From NCBI RefSeq assembly GCF_900110415.1, contig NZ_FODR01000004.1:248001-312000 (forward strand): a DNA stretch of 64,000 nt, given 5' to 3'. Below are positions 19,249 through 26,881 of this stretch, piece by piece. The notes below the pieces were generated by a model that saw nothing but the letters and a program-made list of their open reading frames with translations, made no database searches and had not been told where the DNA came from. The DNA is from Mucilaginibacter sp. OK283 (GTDB lineage: Bacteria; Bacteroidota; Bacteroidia; Sphingobacteriales; Sphingobacteriaceae). Every line of letters begins with the position of its first letter. Within the stretch, counting starts at the first letter, position 1. Position numbers and translations under genes: made by a program.

Positions 19249-20493
19249 ATGGATCTGTTTGTTGTTATTGCTTTATTGGTTATCGTAAGCGCATTTTTTT
19301 CCTACCTAAATGCGCGCTTTATAAAACTTCCGGGTACCATCGGTATTGTTTTGATAGCCACCATAGTTTCTATTGTTATATTAGTTGTTGATAAACTGGA
19401 TCCCGCAACAGCCGGGTATTTAACAACCCTTGCCAAGAATATCGATTTCTCGAAGGTGGTGCTCAATATTATGCTGGGTTTCCTGCTGTTTTCCAGCGCG
19501 TTTAACCTCGATGGAAAAAAACTTAAAAAAGAAATGCGGCCTGTGCTGGTGCTAAGTACCTTAGGGGTAATATTATCTACTGCCATTTTCGGCTCGCTGT
19601 TGTATTACCTGGCTCCATTTTTTCATATTCATATGCCACTTATTTATTGCCTGCTGTTTGGGGCTTTAGTATCGCCAACCGACCCGGTGGCGGTTTCGGC
19701 AATTGTTAAAAATTCAAAATTGCCTGCGCACCTGGAAACCATTATTTCGGGCGAATCGCTATTTAACGATGGCGTAGGTTTGGTGTTATTTGTGATTTTA
19801 CTTGAAATAACCAATGTAGGCGAAAAAAACATAGAGGCTTCGAAAGTAGTTGTACTCATTTTAAAGGAAGTTTTGCTGGGGATTATAGCAGGAGCTGTTT
19901 TTGGGTACCTTGCGCAACGACTGATGAAATCGGTAAAGGATTTTCAAACCATTGTGCTTATCTCGCTGGCATTGGTGATGGGCTTATCGGTATTGGCCAC
20001 CATTTTTGAATTTTCGATACCGTTAGCAGTGGTGACCGCAGGTCTGTTTGCCGGGAGCCATTCCATCAACCAGGATAATAAAGAGCGGTCGCATGAATCG
20101 CTGGAAAAATTTTGGCAATTGGTTGATGAAATGCTGAATACTATTTTGTTTGTAATGATCGGGTTACAGCTTATCAATTTACCATTCGTCAACAACTATT
20201 GGGTTACCGGGAGCATATCTATTGTGTTTATCTTGATAGCGCGCTGGCTGAGTATTATGTTGCCGCTTACTTTTTTAAGGCGATCATTAAAGGTAAATTA
20301 CAGCAATATTAACGTGATGACCTGGGCTGGATTAAGGGGAGGTATCTCCATAGCACTGGCGCTAACTCTGCCAAATACGCCTTACCGTCATCTTATTCTC
20401 TCTGGAAGTTATTTTATAGTGATATTCTCGGTAATAGTTCAGGGACTTACACTTAATGCTATGATAAACAGGGCATCTAAGTATATCGAATAA
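19249..20493 (+). CDS. Cation/proton antiporter, CPA1/NhaP type
   Basis: CPA1 antiporters exchange cytoplasmic Na+ or K+ for external protons. The 414 residues form about 12-13 hydrophobic segments. The ion-binding helix motif SPTDPVAVSAIVK (about 143-155) and ESLFNDGVGLVLF (about 167-179) are the family hallmarks, with conserved Asp in both. No long C-terminal regulatory tail is present. It ends 3 bp before the convergent PaiB-like gene. The ion preference cannot be read from sequence. Confidence 0.9.
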   Translation: MDLFVVIALLVIVSAFFSYLNARFIKLPGTIGIVLIATIVSIVILVVDKLDPATAGYLTTLAKNIDFSKVVLNIMLGFLLFSSAFNLDGKKLKKEMRPVLVLSTLGVILSTAIFGSLLYYLAPFFHIHMPLIYCLLFGALVSPTDPVAVSAIVKNSKLPAHLETIISGESLFNDGVGLVLFVILLEITNVGEKNIEASKVVVLILKEVLLGIIAGAVFGYLAQRLMKSVKDFQTIVLISLALVMGLSVLATIFEFSIPLAVVTAGLFAGSHSINQDNKERSHESLEKFWQLVDEMLNTILFVMIGLQLINLPFVNNYWVTGSISIVFILIARWLSIMLPLTFLRRSLKVNYSNINVMTWAGLRGGISIALALTLPNTPYRHLILSGSYFIVIFSVIVQGLTLNAMINRASKYIE

Positions 20494-20496
20494 ATG

Positions 20497-21105
20497 CTAT
20501 TTTAATTTCGACATATATTTGGCGATCTCGCTTTCAGCGGAATCTTCGCTTTTACTTAGCGTGTTGATGATGTTTTCACGCTCAAGTACTGATCTGTTCT
20601 GGCTTAGCTTTTGTTTGCCTTGCAAATCGTCGACGACGATTTCAAATGCCACGATGCCTTTCATCATCCTTTGCTTGTAATCATCAGGTAGGTTGTTCCA
20701 TTGTTGCAGATAACCGGCTTCATAATTGTTTATCATTTTGGCTAACAGACCGGCAGTTTCATTTCCCTCGGCTAATAAACTTGCTTTTCCGTAGGCGTGT
20801 ACAGCTAAGTAATTCCAGGTAGGTACATTGGTTTCCTTTTCGTAATTGCTGGGCGATATGTAAGCATGTGGTTCGGTAAATATCACCAATACAGGTTTAT
20901 TAATTATGGCCGATGCCTGTGGGTTTGCTTTGGCAAAATGAGATAACAGCACCAGTTTATCATCATGCTGCTCAATCAAAAAGGGGAGGTGGGTAGCAAC
21001 CGGCACATCATGATCGGCAGTAATTATAGTGGCAAAGCTGTAGCGTTGCATAAAACTTACGGCCTCTTGCTGGTCGGGAAACTTATTGAAAGCTGGTATG
21101 TACAT
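20497..21105 (-). CDS. PaiB-like FMN-binding protein (split-barrel)
   Basis: The 202 residues match the PaiB family: THLPFLI, HFAKANPQ, FTEPHAYISPSNYE, VPTWNYLAVHAYG and IVVDDLQGKQKLSQN are in the right order. Family members are often called negative transcriptional regulators after Bacillus PaiB, but the fold is an FMN-binding split barrel and many may be enzymes or haem-utilisation proteins. The protein has no recognisable DNA-binding helix, so a regulatory role is uncertain. It is transcribed towards the antiporter gene and away from nothing obvious; the arginine block begins 57 bp upstream of its start on the same strand. Confidence 0.85.
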   Translation of the reverse strand: MYIPAFNKFPDQQEAVSFMQRYSFATIITADHDVPVATHLPFLIEQHDDKLVLLSHFAKANPQASAIINKPVLVIFTEPHAYISPSNYEKETNVPTWNYLAVHAYGKASLLAEGNETAGLLAKMINNYEAGYLQQWNNLPDDYKQRMMKGIVAFEIVVDDLQGKQKLSQNRSVLERENIINTLSKSEDSAESEIAKYMSKLK

Positions 21106-21162
21106 AGTTCTCGAGAATCAAGAGTTAAGTTTTTGCTAAATATGTGCATCTATAAAAGCTAA

Positions 21163-22110
21163 CTACAAGCTTTCCAGCATTTGCTTTAGCACTGCCTGGG
21201 CCGCCCAAACGCGGTTACCGGCTTCGTGTACAACAATGCTGTTAGGCCCGTCCAAAATTTCGTCAGACAACTCTAAGTTACGGCGAACAGGTAGGCAATG
21301 CATCACCTTAGCATTATTGGTTAATTTCAATTTTTCATTGGTCAGCATCCATTCCTCATTTTTGCCTAATATGTTACCGTACGGCTCATAGGCCGACCAG
21401 TTTTTTACGTAGATAAAATCGGCGCCTGCCAATGCCTCATCCTGGTTATAACTGATAGTTGCACCTTGAATGAAATCGGCACAAAGCTCATATCCTTTGG
21501 GCTGTACGATGGTAAAATCAACGTCAGCCTTGCACATCCACTCGGAAAATGAATTCGGTACGGCTTGTGGCAGCGGCTTAATATGCGGCGCCCAGGTTAA
21601 TACAACTTTAGGGCGCGCCGTGGTTTTTAATTCAGTTATGGTAACCAAATCTGCAAGGCTTTGCAAAGGGTGGCGGGTAGCCGATTCCAGGCTCACCACC
21701 GGTACTTTGCAAAACTCTACAAACTTGTTAAATATCATTTCGCTATAATCTTCCTCGCGGTTACGCAAGCCGGGGAATGAACGTACGCCAATAATATCGG
21801 CATACTGCCCCATAACGCCCGCCGCTTCACGGATATGCTCAACAGTTGTGCCGTCCATTACAACGCCATCGCGTAGCTCCAACGCCCATCCTTCTTTATC
21901 GATGTTAAGCACCATCACATTCATGCCCAGGTTAAGGGCCGCTTTTTGCGTGCTCATGCGTGTACGCAGGCTTGGGTTTAAAAACACCAATGCAAGGGTT
22001 TTATTTTTGCCCAATTCCTGGTTGGCATAAGGGTTTTGCTTAAGCGCCAATGCCTCTTTTACAAGGGCATCAATATCGGTAACGTCGTTTACAGAAGAAA
22101 ATAGTTTCAT
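21163..22110 (-). CDS. argF': N-acylornithine carbamoyltransferase (acetyl or succinyl type)
   Basis: This enzyme carbamoylates N-acylornithine, the Bacteroidota/Xanthomonas variant of the ornithine carbamoyltransferase step. The 315-residue protein has the carbamoyl-phosphate loop NPSLRTRMST rather than the STRTR of true OTCases, HPLQSLADLVTI, TWAPHIKPLPQAVPNSF and HCLPVRRN, all marks of the acyl-ornithine group. At residue 90, where (from memory) the Bacteroides fragilis succinyl enzyme has Pro and the Xanthomonas acetyl enzyme has Glu at the matching site, this protein has Val (DGTTVEHI). Substrate choice is therefore left open. It is the last gene of the argG-to-argF' block. Confidence 0.9.
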   Translation of the reverse strand: MKLFSSVNDVTDIDALVKEALALKQNPYANQELGKNKTLALVFLNPSLRTRMSTQKAALNLGMNVMVLNIDKEGWALELRDGVVMDGTTVEHIREAAGVMGQYADIIGVRSFPGLRNREEDYSEMIFNKFVEFCKVPVVSLESATRHPLQSLADLVTITELKTTARPKVVLTWAPHIKPLPQAVPNSFSEWMCKADVDFTIVQPKGYELCADFIQGATISYNQDEALAGADFIYVKNWSAYEPYGNILGKNEEWMLTNEKLKLTNNAKVMHCLPVRRNLELSDEILDGPNSIVVHEAGNRVWAAQAVLKQMLESL

Positions 22111-22146
22111 AAGTCTATTAATATAGATATAACAAATACTTTTATA

Positions 22147-22177
22147 GTCTCCCCTTTAGGGGAGATTTAGAGGGGCC
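22147..22177. repeat. G-run palindromic repeat between argD and argF'
   Basis: The core CTCCCCTTTAGGGGAG forms a short hairpin and is followed by ATTTAGAGGGG. It lies in the 69-bp spacer between the argD stop and the argF' start. It has the same layout (C-run, TTYA, G-run, short spacer, second G-run) as the four elements near 24.4-25.0 kb and a decayed copy at 9308-9334. Confidence 0.6.
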
Positions 22178-22179
22178 GC

Positions 22180-23307
22180 TTATTGATTTAAAACATCTAC
22201 AAAGGCTTCCAGGAACCTATCCGCATGAGCCCTGGTTAAGTTCAAAGCAGGTAATAACCTTACTACGTTAGGTTTAGCCTCGCCTGTAAAAATATGGTGT
22301 TTAAATAAAAGTTCTTTACGGGCATGAGATAACTCTTCGGGCAATTCAATCCCGATCATCAAACCGCGGCCCCTTACTTCTTTTACCTGCTCCAGTTTTT
22401 TAAGTTCCTTTATCAGGTACTCGCCAACTGTGGCAGCATTTTGCATCAGGTTATCCTGTTCCATTACTTCCAACACGGCTAATCCGGCGGCGCAGGCCAA
22501 ATGGTTGCCACCAAACGTAGTGCCCAGCATGCCATAAGCCGGCTGTATTTTTGGCGAAATAATGATACCACCAACCGGGAAACCATTGCCCATTCCTTTG
22601 GCCATGCTGTATATATCGGCATCAACTCCTGCAAAATCCTGCGAGAAGAATTTACCGGTACGCCCATAACCACATTGAACAGAATCAGCTATAAAAACAG
22701 CGTTATACTCATCGCACAATGACCGGGTTTTTTGCAGAAAACTTTCTGGTGCTACCTGGATACCGCCAACGCCCTGGATGCCCTCGATAATTACAGAGGA
22801 TATTTCGTTATCGGCAAAAGCCTGTGCCAAAGCAGCCTCATCAGCCCAGGGTAAAAATATTACATTGTCGGTTTCGTTAATAGGGGCAACAATCTTTGGG
22901 TTATCGGTAACCGCAACTGCTAAAGATGTACGGCCATGAAATGCCTTGGTAAATGCGATAACCTTCTTTTTGCCATTATAAAACGATGCCAGCTTTAAAG
23001 CATTTTCGTTTGCTTCGGCACCGGAGTTGCAAAGGAATAGTTGATAATCTTCTTTGCCTGATACTTTGCCTAATTTGGTGGCCAGTTCTTTTTGGATAGG
23101 GATTTCGATGGAGTTGGAATAAAAACCCAGTTTGTGCAATTGATCTTCTAAGCGCTTCACATAGTGGGGATGTGTGTGCCCGATAGATATTACAGCGTGA
23201 CCGCCGTACATGTCAAGGTATTCGTTGTCCTGGGCATCATATACAAGGCTGCCCTGGCCTCTTACTATATTTATTGGATTGATAGGATATACGTCGAATA
23301 ATTTCAT
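22180..23307 (-). CDS. argD: N-acylornithine aminotransferase
   Basis: A PLP-dependent class III aminotransferase that makes N-acylornithine from the semialdehyde, using glutamate. The 375 residues show LYDMYGG-like N-terminal sequence (YLDMYGGHAVISIGH), LCNSGAEANENALK, AFHGRTSLAV, the PLP-site FIADSVQCGYGRTGKFFS, and the Schiff-base Lys in YSMAKGMGNGFPVGG. Position between argC and the carbamoyltransferase fixes its role. A four-unit 7-bp tandem array lies 9 bp upstream of its start codon. Confidence 0.93.
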   Translation of the reverse strand: MKLFDVYPINPINIVRGQGSLVYDAQDNEYLDMYGGHAVISIGHTHPHYVKRLEDQLHKLGFYSNSIEIPIQKELATKLGKVSGKEDYQLFLCNSGAEANENALKLASFYNGKKKVIAFTKAFHGRTSLAVAVTDNPKIVAPINETDNVIFLPWADEAALAQAFADNEISSVIIEGIQGVGGIQVAPESFLQKTRSLCDEYNAVFIADSVQCGYGRTGKFFSQDFAGVDADIYSMAKGMGNGFPVGGIIISPKIQPAYGMLGTTFGGNHLACAAGLAVLEVMEQDNLMQNAATVGEYLIKELKKLEQVKEVRGRGLMIGIELPEELSHARKELLFKHHIFTGEAKPNVVRLLPALNLTRAHADRFLEAFVDVLNQ

Positions 23308-23315
23308 TTTTTTAA

Positions 23316-23346
23316 GCTTAAAGCTAAAAGCTTAAGGCAGAAAGCC
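23316..23346. repeat. 7-bp tandem array (GCTNAAA) in the argD leader
   Basis: Four heptads at exact 7-bp spacing: GCTTAAA, GCTAAAA, GCTTAAG, GCAGAAA, then GCC. The array starts 9 bp upstream of the argD ATG on the minus strand, so it lies in the leader or spacer mRNA. A second array of the same kind is upstream of argG. Confidence 0.65.
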
Positions 23347-23462
23347 TTTATTTTCTTAGCGTTTGATAAGGCCAATCAGCATGGCTTTAACTTTGTTAGT
23401 TGACTTATTTGTTTGCTGAAACAAATCTTGGTTATCGTCGGCAACTGCCTTTAGCCCTAAGC

Positions 23463-24500
23463 TCAAAAAGCAGTCGCCTTAAGTCGTAGCCCTGCGCGCT
23501 CGTCCAGTCCGAACATTAGGTTCATGTTTTGTACTGCCTGGCCCGAGGCACCCTTGAGTAAATTATCCATAATGCTGACAATGAATATTTTATTGCCATG
23601 TTTTTGTACCTGAATAAAGCATTTGTTGGTGTTTACAATTTGCTTTAAATCGATGTTCCTGTTGGTAACGTGGGTAAATGGATGACCATCGTAATAGTTT
23701 TGATATAGCGCTAAAGCTTCATCCTCGCTTAAGTCGCTTTCTGTGTATATCGATGCGATAATACCACGTGTAAAGTCGCCGCGGTAAGGCACAAAGTTGA
23801 TGGCTTTATCGAAACCAGATTGTAGTTGCTTTAACGATTGCCCTATCTCATTCAAATGCTGATGATTAAACACCTTGTAAACAGATAAGTTATCATTCCG
23901 CCACGTAAAGTGCGAAGTGGCAGCCAGGCTTTGGCCTGCGCCTGTTGAACCGGTAGTTGCGGTAATGTGTACTTCGTTGTTTAACAATCCTTTTGATGCA
24001 AGGGGCAATAATCCCAATTGCAAACAAGTAGCAAAACAACCCGGGTTGGCTATGTTTTCTGCCGTTTTAATGGTTTCCCTGTTTAACTCAGGCAAACCGT
24101 ATGTGAAGTTTTTACTTTTTACTTTTGAATTTTGATTTAAACGAAAGTCCTGGCTAAGGTCAATAATCTTTACTTCGTCTGGAATCTCATTCGCATCCAA
24201 AAACTTTTTAGCATCGCCATGGCCTACACAAAGGAATAATACATCAATATCAGTATTAAACTCCGCTGCGAATTTCAGGTCGGAATCGCCAAACAAATCG
24301 GTATGTACCTCGTAGATATAATTGCCGGCATTGCTGTTGCTATGTACAAATGCAATATCAACGTTAGGGTGGTTAATGAGGATACGCAGCATTTCGCCGC
24401 CGGTATATCCCGCGCCGCCAATAATGCCTGCACGTATAGCCCCCCGACCCCCTGAAGGGGGAGTTGAACTACTTGTTATATCTTTTAAATTATCAGTCAT
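23463..24500 (-). CDS. argC: N-acetyl-gamma-glutamyl-phosphate reductase with repeat-encoded N-terminus
   Basis: ArgC reduces N-acylglutamyl phosphate to the semialdehyde with NADPH. The core shows AGIIGGAGYTGGEMLRIL (NADP site), the active-site Cys in NIANPGCFATC, STGAGQS and the C-terminal KGASGQAVQNMNL. At 345 residues it has about 20 extra N-terminal residues: MTDNLKDITSSS, then TPPSGGRGA, before the usual start of the fold. The TPPSGGRGA part is translated from a G/C-rich repeat (24438-24469). The only other in-frame start candidates would remove the NADP motif, so the extension is probably translated. It precedes argD by 155 bp. Confidence 0.93.
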   Translation of the reverse strand: MTDNLKDITSSSTPPSGGRGAIRAGIIGGAGYTGGEMLRILINHPNVDIAFVHSNSNAGNYIYEVHTDLFGDSDLKFAAEFNTDIDVLFLCVGHGDAKKFLDANEIPDEVKIIDLSQDFRLNQNSKVKSKNFTYGLPELNRETIKTAENIANPGCFATCLQLGLLPLASKGLLNNEVHITATTGSTGAGQSLAATSHFTWRNDNLSVYKVFNHQHLNEIGQSLKQLQSGFDKAINFVPYRGDFTRGIIASIYTESDLSEDEALALYQNYYDGHPFTHVTNRNIDLKQIVNTNKCFIQVQKHGNKIFIVSIMDNLLKGASGQAVQNMNLMFGLDERAGLRLKATAF

Positions 24501-24540
24501 AATATCAATTATTATTCCCCCTTCAGGGGGTTAGGGGGCA
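24438..24540. repeat. Inverted pair of G/C-run repeats spanning the argC start and cupin stop
   Basis: Copy one (24438-24469, core CCCCCTGAAGGGGG) lies inside the argC coding sequence. Copy two (24514-24540, core CCCCCTTCAGGGGG) faces the other way and supplies the stop codon of the cupin gene. Each copy is itself a hairpin with an additional C- or G-run; as a pair they can form a stem of about 24 bp enclosing the argC start codon. The layout resembles paired REP (BIME) elements. Confidence 0.7.
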
Positions 24541-24935
24541 ACATTGATCCTGTCATTATTTGTTGATGGATATGAATATAAAATAAACTCCAGGTCACTC
24601 CGGTCGTTATTACTGATGAAATGTTTTTGCCCCGGTAATATTTCGATGCCTTGTTCCGGCTTTAAAACGGTTGTTTCTCCATCAATGGAGAAAGTTGCCC
24701 GCCCTTTCAAAATAAAGAACAATTGAGTTGCCTTTTCATGGTAATGTAATTGTTCAGCCGTGTCTGGCGGCATTAGCTCCTGTTTTACAGATAATGCCTC
24801 GGTATCAATAAAAGTCCAGCCGTGGCAATCATCTCCCCAGTTATAATGCTTCAGGCATTCTCCTTTTGAAAAAGGAGCCCCCCTGCCCCCTAAAGGGGGA
24901 GTAGGAATAGCGTTGGTATTTTCTTTATCTCCCAT
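24531..24935 (-). CDS. Small cupin-domain protein inside the arginine cluster
   Basis: The 134-residue protein is a single cupin barrel: LHYHEKATQLFFILKGRATF gives the first metal-binding motif (His, His, Glu-like positions) and PEQGIEILPGQKHFISN the second. Cupins of this kind bind small ligands or metals; no substrate can be named. The first 25 residues (with IPTPPLGGRGAPFSKGE) are not part of the barrel and come from repeat DNA at 24874-24906. The stop codon lies in another repeat. Its neighbours are argG 2 bp upstream and argC 30 bp downstream, so it is co-transcribed with arginine genes, but it is not a usual member of the pathway. Confidence 0.75.
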   Translation of the reverse strand: MGDKENTNAIPTPPLGGRGAPFSKGECLKHYNWGDDCHGWTFIDTEALSVKQELMPPDTAEQLHYHEKATQLFFILKGRATFSIDGETTVLKPEQGIEILPGQKHFISNNDRSDLEFILYSYPSTNNDRINVAP

Positions 24936-24984
24936 GATTAGTCTTGAGCAATTTTCGCTCCCCCTTCAGGGGGCTGGGGGGCAT
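24874..24984. repeat. Inverted pair of G/C-run repeats spanning the cupin start and argG stop
   Basis: Copy three (24874-24906, core CCCCCTAAAGGGGG) encodes TPPLGGRGA in the cupin N-terminus. Copy four (24956-24984, core CCCCCTTCAGGGGG) faces the other way and encodes APQPPEGGA near the C-terminus of ArgG. As with the first pair, the two arms can pair over the gene junction. Just beside copy three is a further small hairpin, CTCCTTTTGAAAAAGGAG (24859-24876). Confidence 0.7.
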
Positions 24985-26164
24985 TTACTTTGTGATAGAT
25001 CATTACCTGGTTACCAAATATTTTCGAGAAACCTTTAACGTCTTCGCCGCTCCAGGAGTTATTCATTTCGCCATAGCTACCAAATTTATTCGACATCAAA
25101 TCATGATCCGATTCAATACCTACAACCTGGAAACGGTATGGATGTAATTGAACAAATACTTTACCGCTTACGTTTGCCTGGGTATCACTTAAAAAGGCCT
25201 CCATGTTACGCATAATGGGGTCATGGAACTGGCCTTCATGCAGCCAGTTACCATAGAAAGCAGAAAGCTGATCTTTCCAGGACAGCTGCCATTTGGTTAG
25301 CACGTGTTTCTCTAAAGTATGGTGAGCCTTTATAATTACCATTGGTGCTGCAGCCTCAAAGCCTACCCGGCCTTTAATACCAATAATGGTATCACCTACG
25401 TGAATATCCCTGCCAATGCCATATGGCTGAGCTATGGCCTGCAAAGCCTGGATTGCTTTGGTTGGATGATCATATTTTTCATCGTTAATACCAACTAATT
25501 CACCTTTGTCGAAGGTAAGAACAAGATCCTTTACCTCAGATTCGGTTACCTGGGTTGGCCATGCTTCTTCTGGTAAACCTAAGTTAGATGTTAAAGTTTC
25601 TTTACCACCTACAGATGTTCCCCAAATGCCTTTGTTAATTGAATACTTGGCTTTCTCGAAGTTCATTTCCACTCCATGATCTTTCAGGTATTGAATTTCC
25701 TCTTCGCGGCTTAATTTTAAATCGCGGATAGGAGTGATGATCTTAACTTCGGGAACCAGGATATTGAAAATCATATCGAAACGTACCTGGTCATTACCGG
25801 CACCGGTGCTGCCGTGGGCAACAAACTCGGCGCCAATTTCTTTGGCGTAGTTAGCAATGGCAGTAGCCTGGCTCACACGCTCGGCACTTACCGAAAGCGG
25901 GTAAGTGTTGTTTTTCAATACATTACCATAAATCAAAAAACGAACACAGGTATCGTAAAAGTTTTTGGTTTCATCAACCACATGGTGCGATGTTACGCCC
26001 ATTTTATAAGCGCGTTCTTCAACCCCTTTTAACTCTTCGTCGCTAAAACCGCCGGTATTTACAATTACCGAATGAACTTCATAACCAAGATCCTGTGTTA
26101 AATATATACAGCAAAATGAGGTGTCTAATCCGCCGCTGTATGCTAATACTACTTTCTTTTTCAT
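24938..26164 (-). CDS. argG: Argininosuccinate synthase
   Basis: ArgG joins citrulline and aspartate with ATP to make argininosuccinate. The 408 residues carry the ATP motif VVLAYSGGLDTSFC at the N-terminus, AHGSTGAGNDQVRFD in the middle, and IWGTSVGGKETLTS further on, as in the family. The last about 20 residues include NAPQPPEGGAKIAQD, which is translated from a G/C-run repeat and is not family sequence. A four-unit 7-bp array lies 8-35 bp upstream of the start. It appears to be the second gene of a cluster that begins with an acetyltransferase. Confidence 0.95.
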   Translation of the reverse strand: MKKKVVLAYSGGLDTSFCCIYLTQDLGYEVHSVIVNTGGFSDEELKGVEERAYKMGVTSHHVVDETKNFYDTCVRFLIYGNVLKNNTYPLSVSAERVSQATAIANYAKEIGAEFVAHGSTGAGNDQVRFDMIFNILVPEVKIITPIRDLKLSREEEIQYLKDHGVEMNFEKAKYSINKGIWGTSVGGKETLTSNLGLPEEAWPTQVTESEVKDLVLTFDKGELVGINDEKYDHPTKAIQALQAIAQPYGIGRDIHVGDTIIGIKGRVGFEAAAPMVIIKAHHTLEKHVLTKWQLSWKDQLSAFYGNWLHEGQFHDPIMRNMEAFLSDTQANVSGKVFVQLHPYRFQVVGIESDHDLMSNKFGSYGEMNNSWSGEDVKGFSKIFGNQVMIYHKVNAPQPPEGGAKIAQD

Positions 26165-26172
26165 TTTTTGAG

Positions 26173-26200
26173 GCTTAAAGCTGAAAGCGGAAGGCTCAAA
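26173..26200. repeat. 7-bp tandem array (GCTNAAA) in the argG leader
   Basis: Four heptads at exact 7-bp spacing: GCTTAAA, GCTGAAA, GCGGAAG, GCTCAAA, then GCTTTTA. It lies in the 69-bp spacer between the acetyltransferase gene and argG, 8 bp from the argG ATG, the same position as the array before argD. Confidence 0.65.
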
Positions 26201-26233
26201 GCTTTTATGTGTTATTTGGGTGATTTTTATTAT

Positions 26234-26881
26234 TTAACTTTCTATGTGGCCAATGCGTTTTTTTATGGCATTTTCTATCCTCTCCAATAATGTGGCCTTA
26301 TGCGTAATGCGTTTCATTTTTTCTTCGTCCTGCTTCATTTTTTCGGCGGGATCGAACAGCATGGCGGTGCACATGCAGTTTTTGCGGCCTTTGCTCATCA
26401 GGATGTCGTAATTAACGCAGCTTTTGCAGCCTGCCCAAAAGTTTTCGTCCTGCGTAAGCTCAGAGTAGGTTACTGGTTCGTATCCAATTTCTGAGTTTAT
26501 CTTCATTACCGCCAGACCAGTGGTTAGTCCGAATATCTTGGCTTCCGGATACTTTTTACGCGAAAGCTGGAAAATGGCATGTTTAATTGCCTTTGCCAAA
26601 CCCACTTTACGGAAGTTTGGGTTGACGATAAGGCCCGAGTTGGCAACAAAATCGCCATGGCTCCAGGTTTCAATGTAGCAGAAGCCGGCCCAGGTACCGT
26701 CTTTATGCAAGGCGATAACTGCTTTGCCTTCCAGCATTTTGTTGGCAACATATTCTGGCGACCGTTGCGCAATACCCGTTCCGCGTGCCTTGGCCGATTC
26801 GGCCATTTCATCGCAAATCATTGTGGCATAATCTACATGCTGTGCTGTAGCAACCTGAATATCAAAATCTTGTATGGTCAT
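26234..26881 (-). CDS. GNAT-family N-acetyltransferase heading the arginine cluster
   Basis: The 215-residue protein has a GNAT fold: a beta-strand region with WAGFCYIETWSHG, the acetyl-CoA-binding stretch VNPNFRKVGLAKAIKHAIF (R/Q-x2-G-x-A/G type), and FGLTTGLAVMKINSEIGYEPV. The C-terminal third carries Cys in CKSC and NCMC, possibly a metal site or a structural feature. Its position at the head of argG-argC-argD-argF' makes it a candidate for the N-acylglutamate synthase step, for which no other gene is present in the window; this is inference from context. It is followed by argG after 69 bp. Confidence 0.8.
   Translation of the reverse strand: MTIQDFDIQVATAQHVDYATMICDEMAESAKARGTGIAQRSPEYVANKMLEGKAVIALHKDGTWAGFCYIETWSHGDFVANSGLIVNPNFRKVGLAKAIKHAIFQLSRKKYPEAKIFGLTTGLAVMKINSEIGYEPVTYSELTQDENFWAGCKSCVNYDILMSKGRKNCMCTAMLFDPAEKMKQDEEKMKRITHKATLLERIENAIKKRIGHIES

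Noticed and set aside
20497..21105. PaiB-like gene as regulator of the arginine genes
   Set aside because: It shares the strand, but no DNA-binding domain is seen and the family is an FMN-binding barrel.
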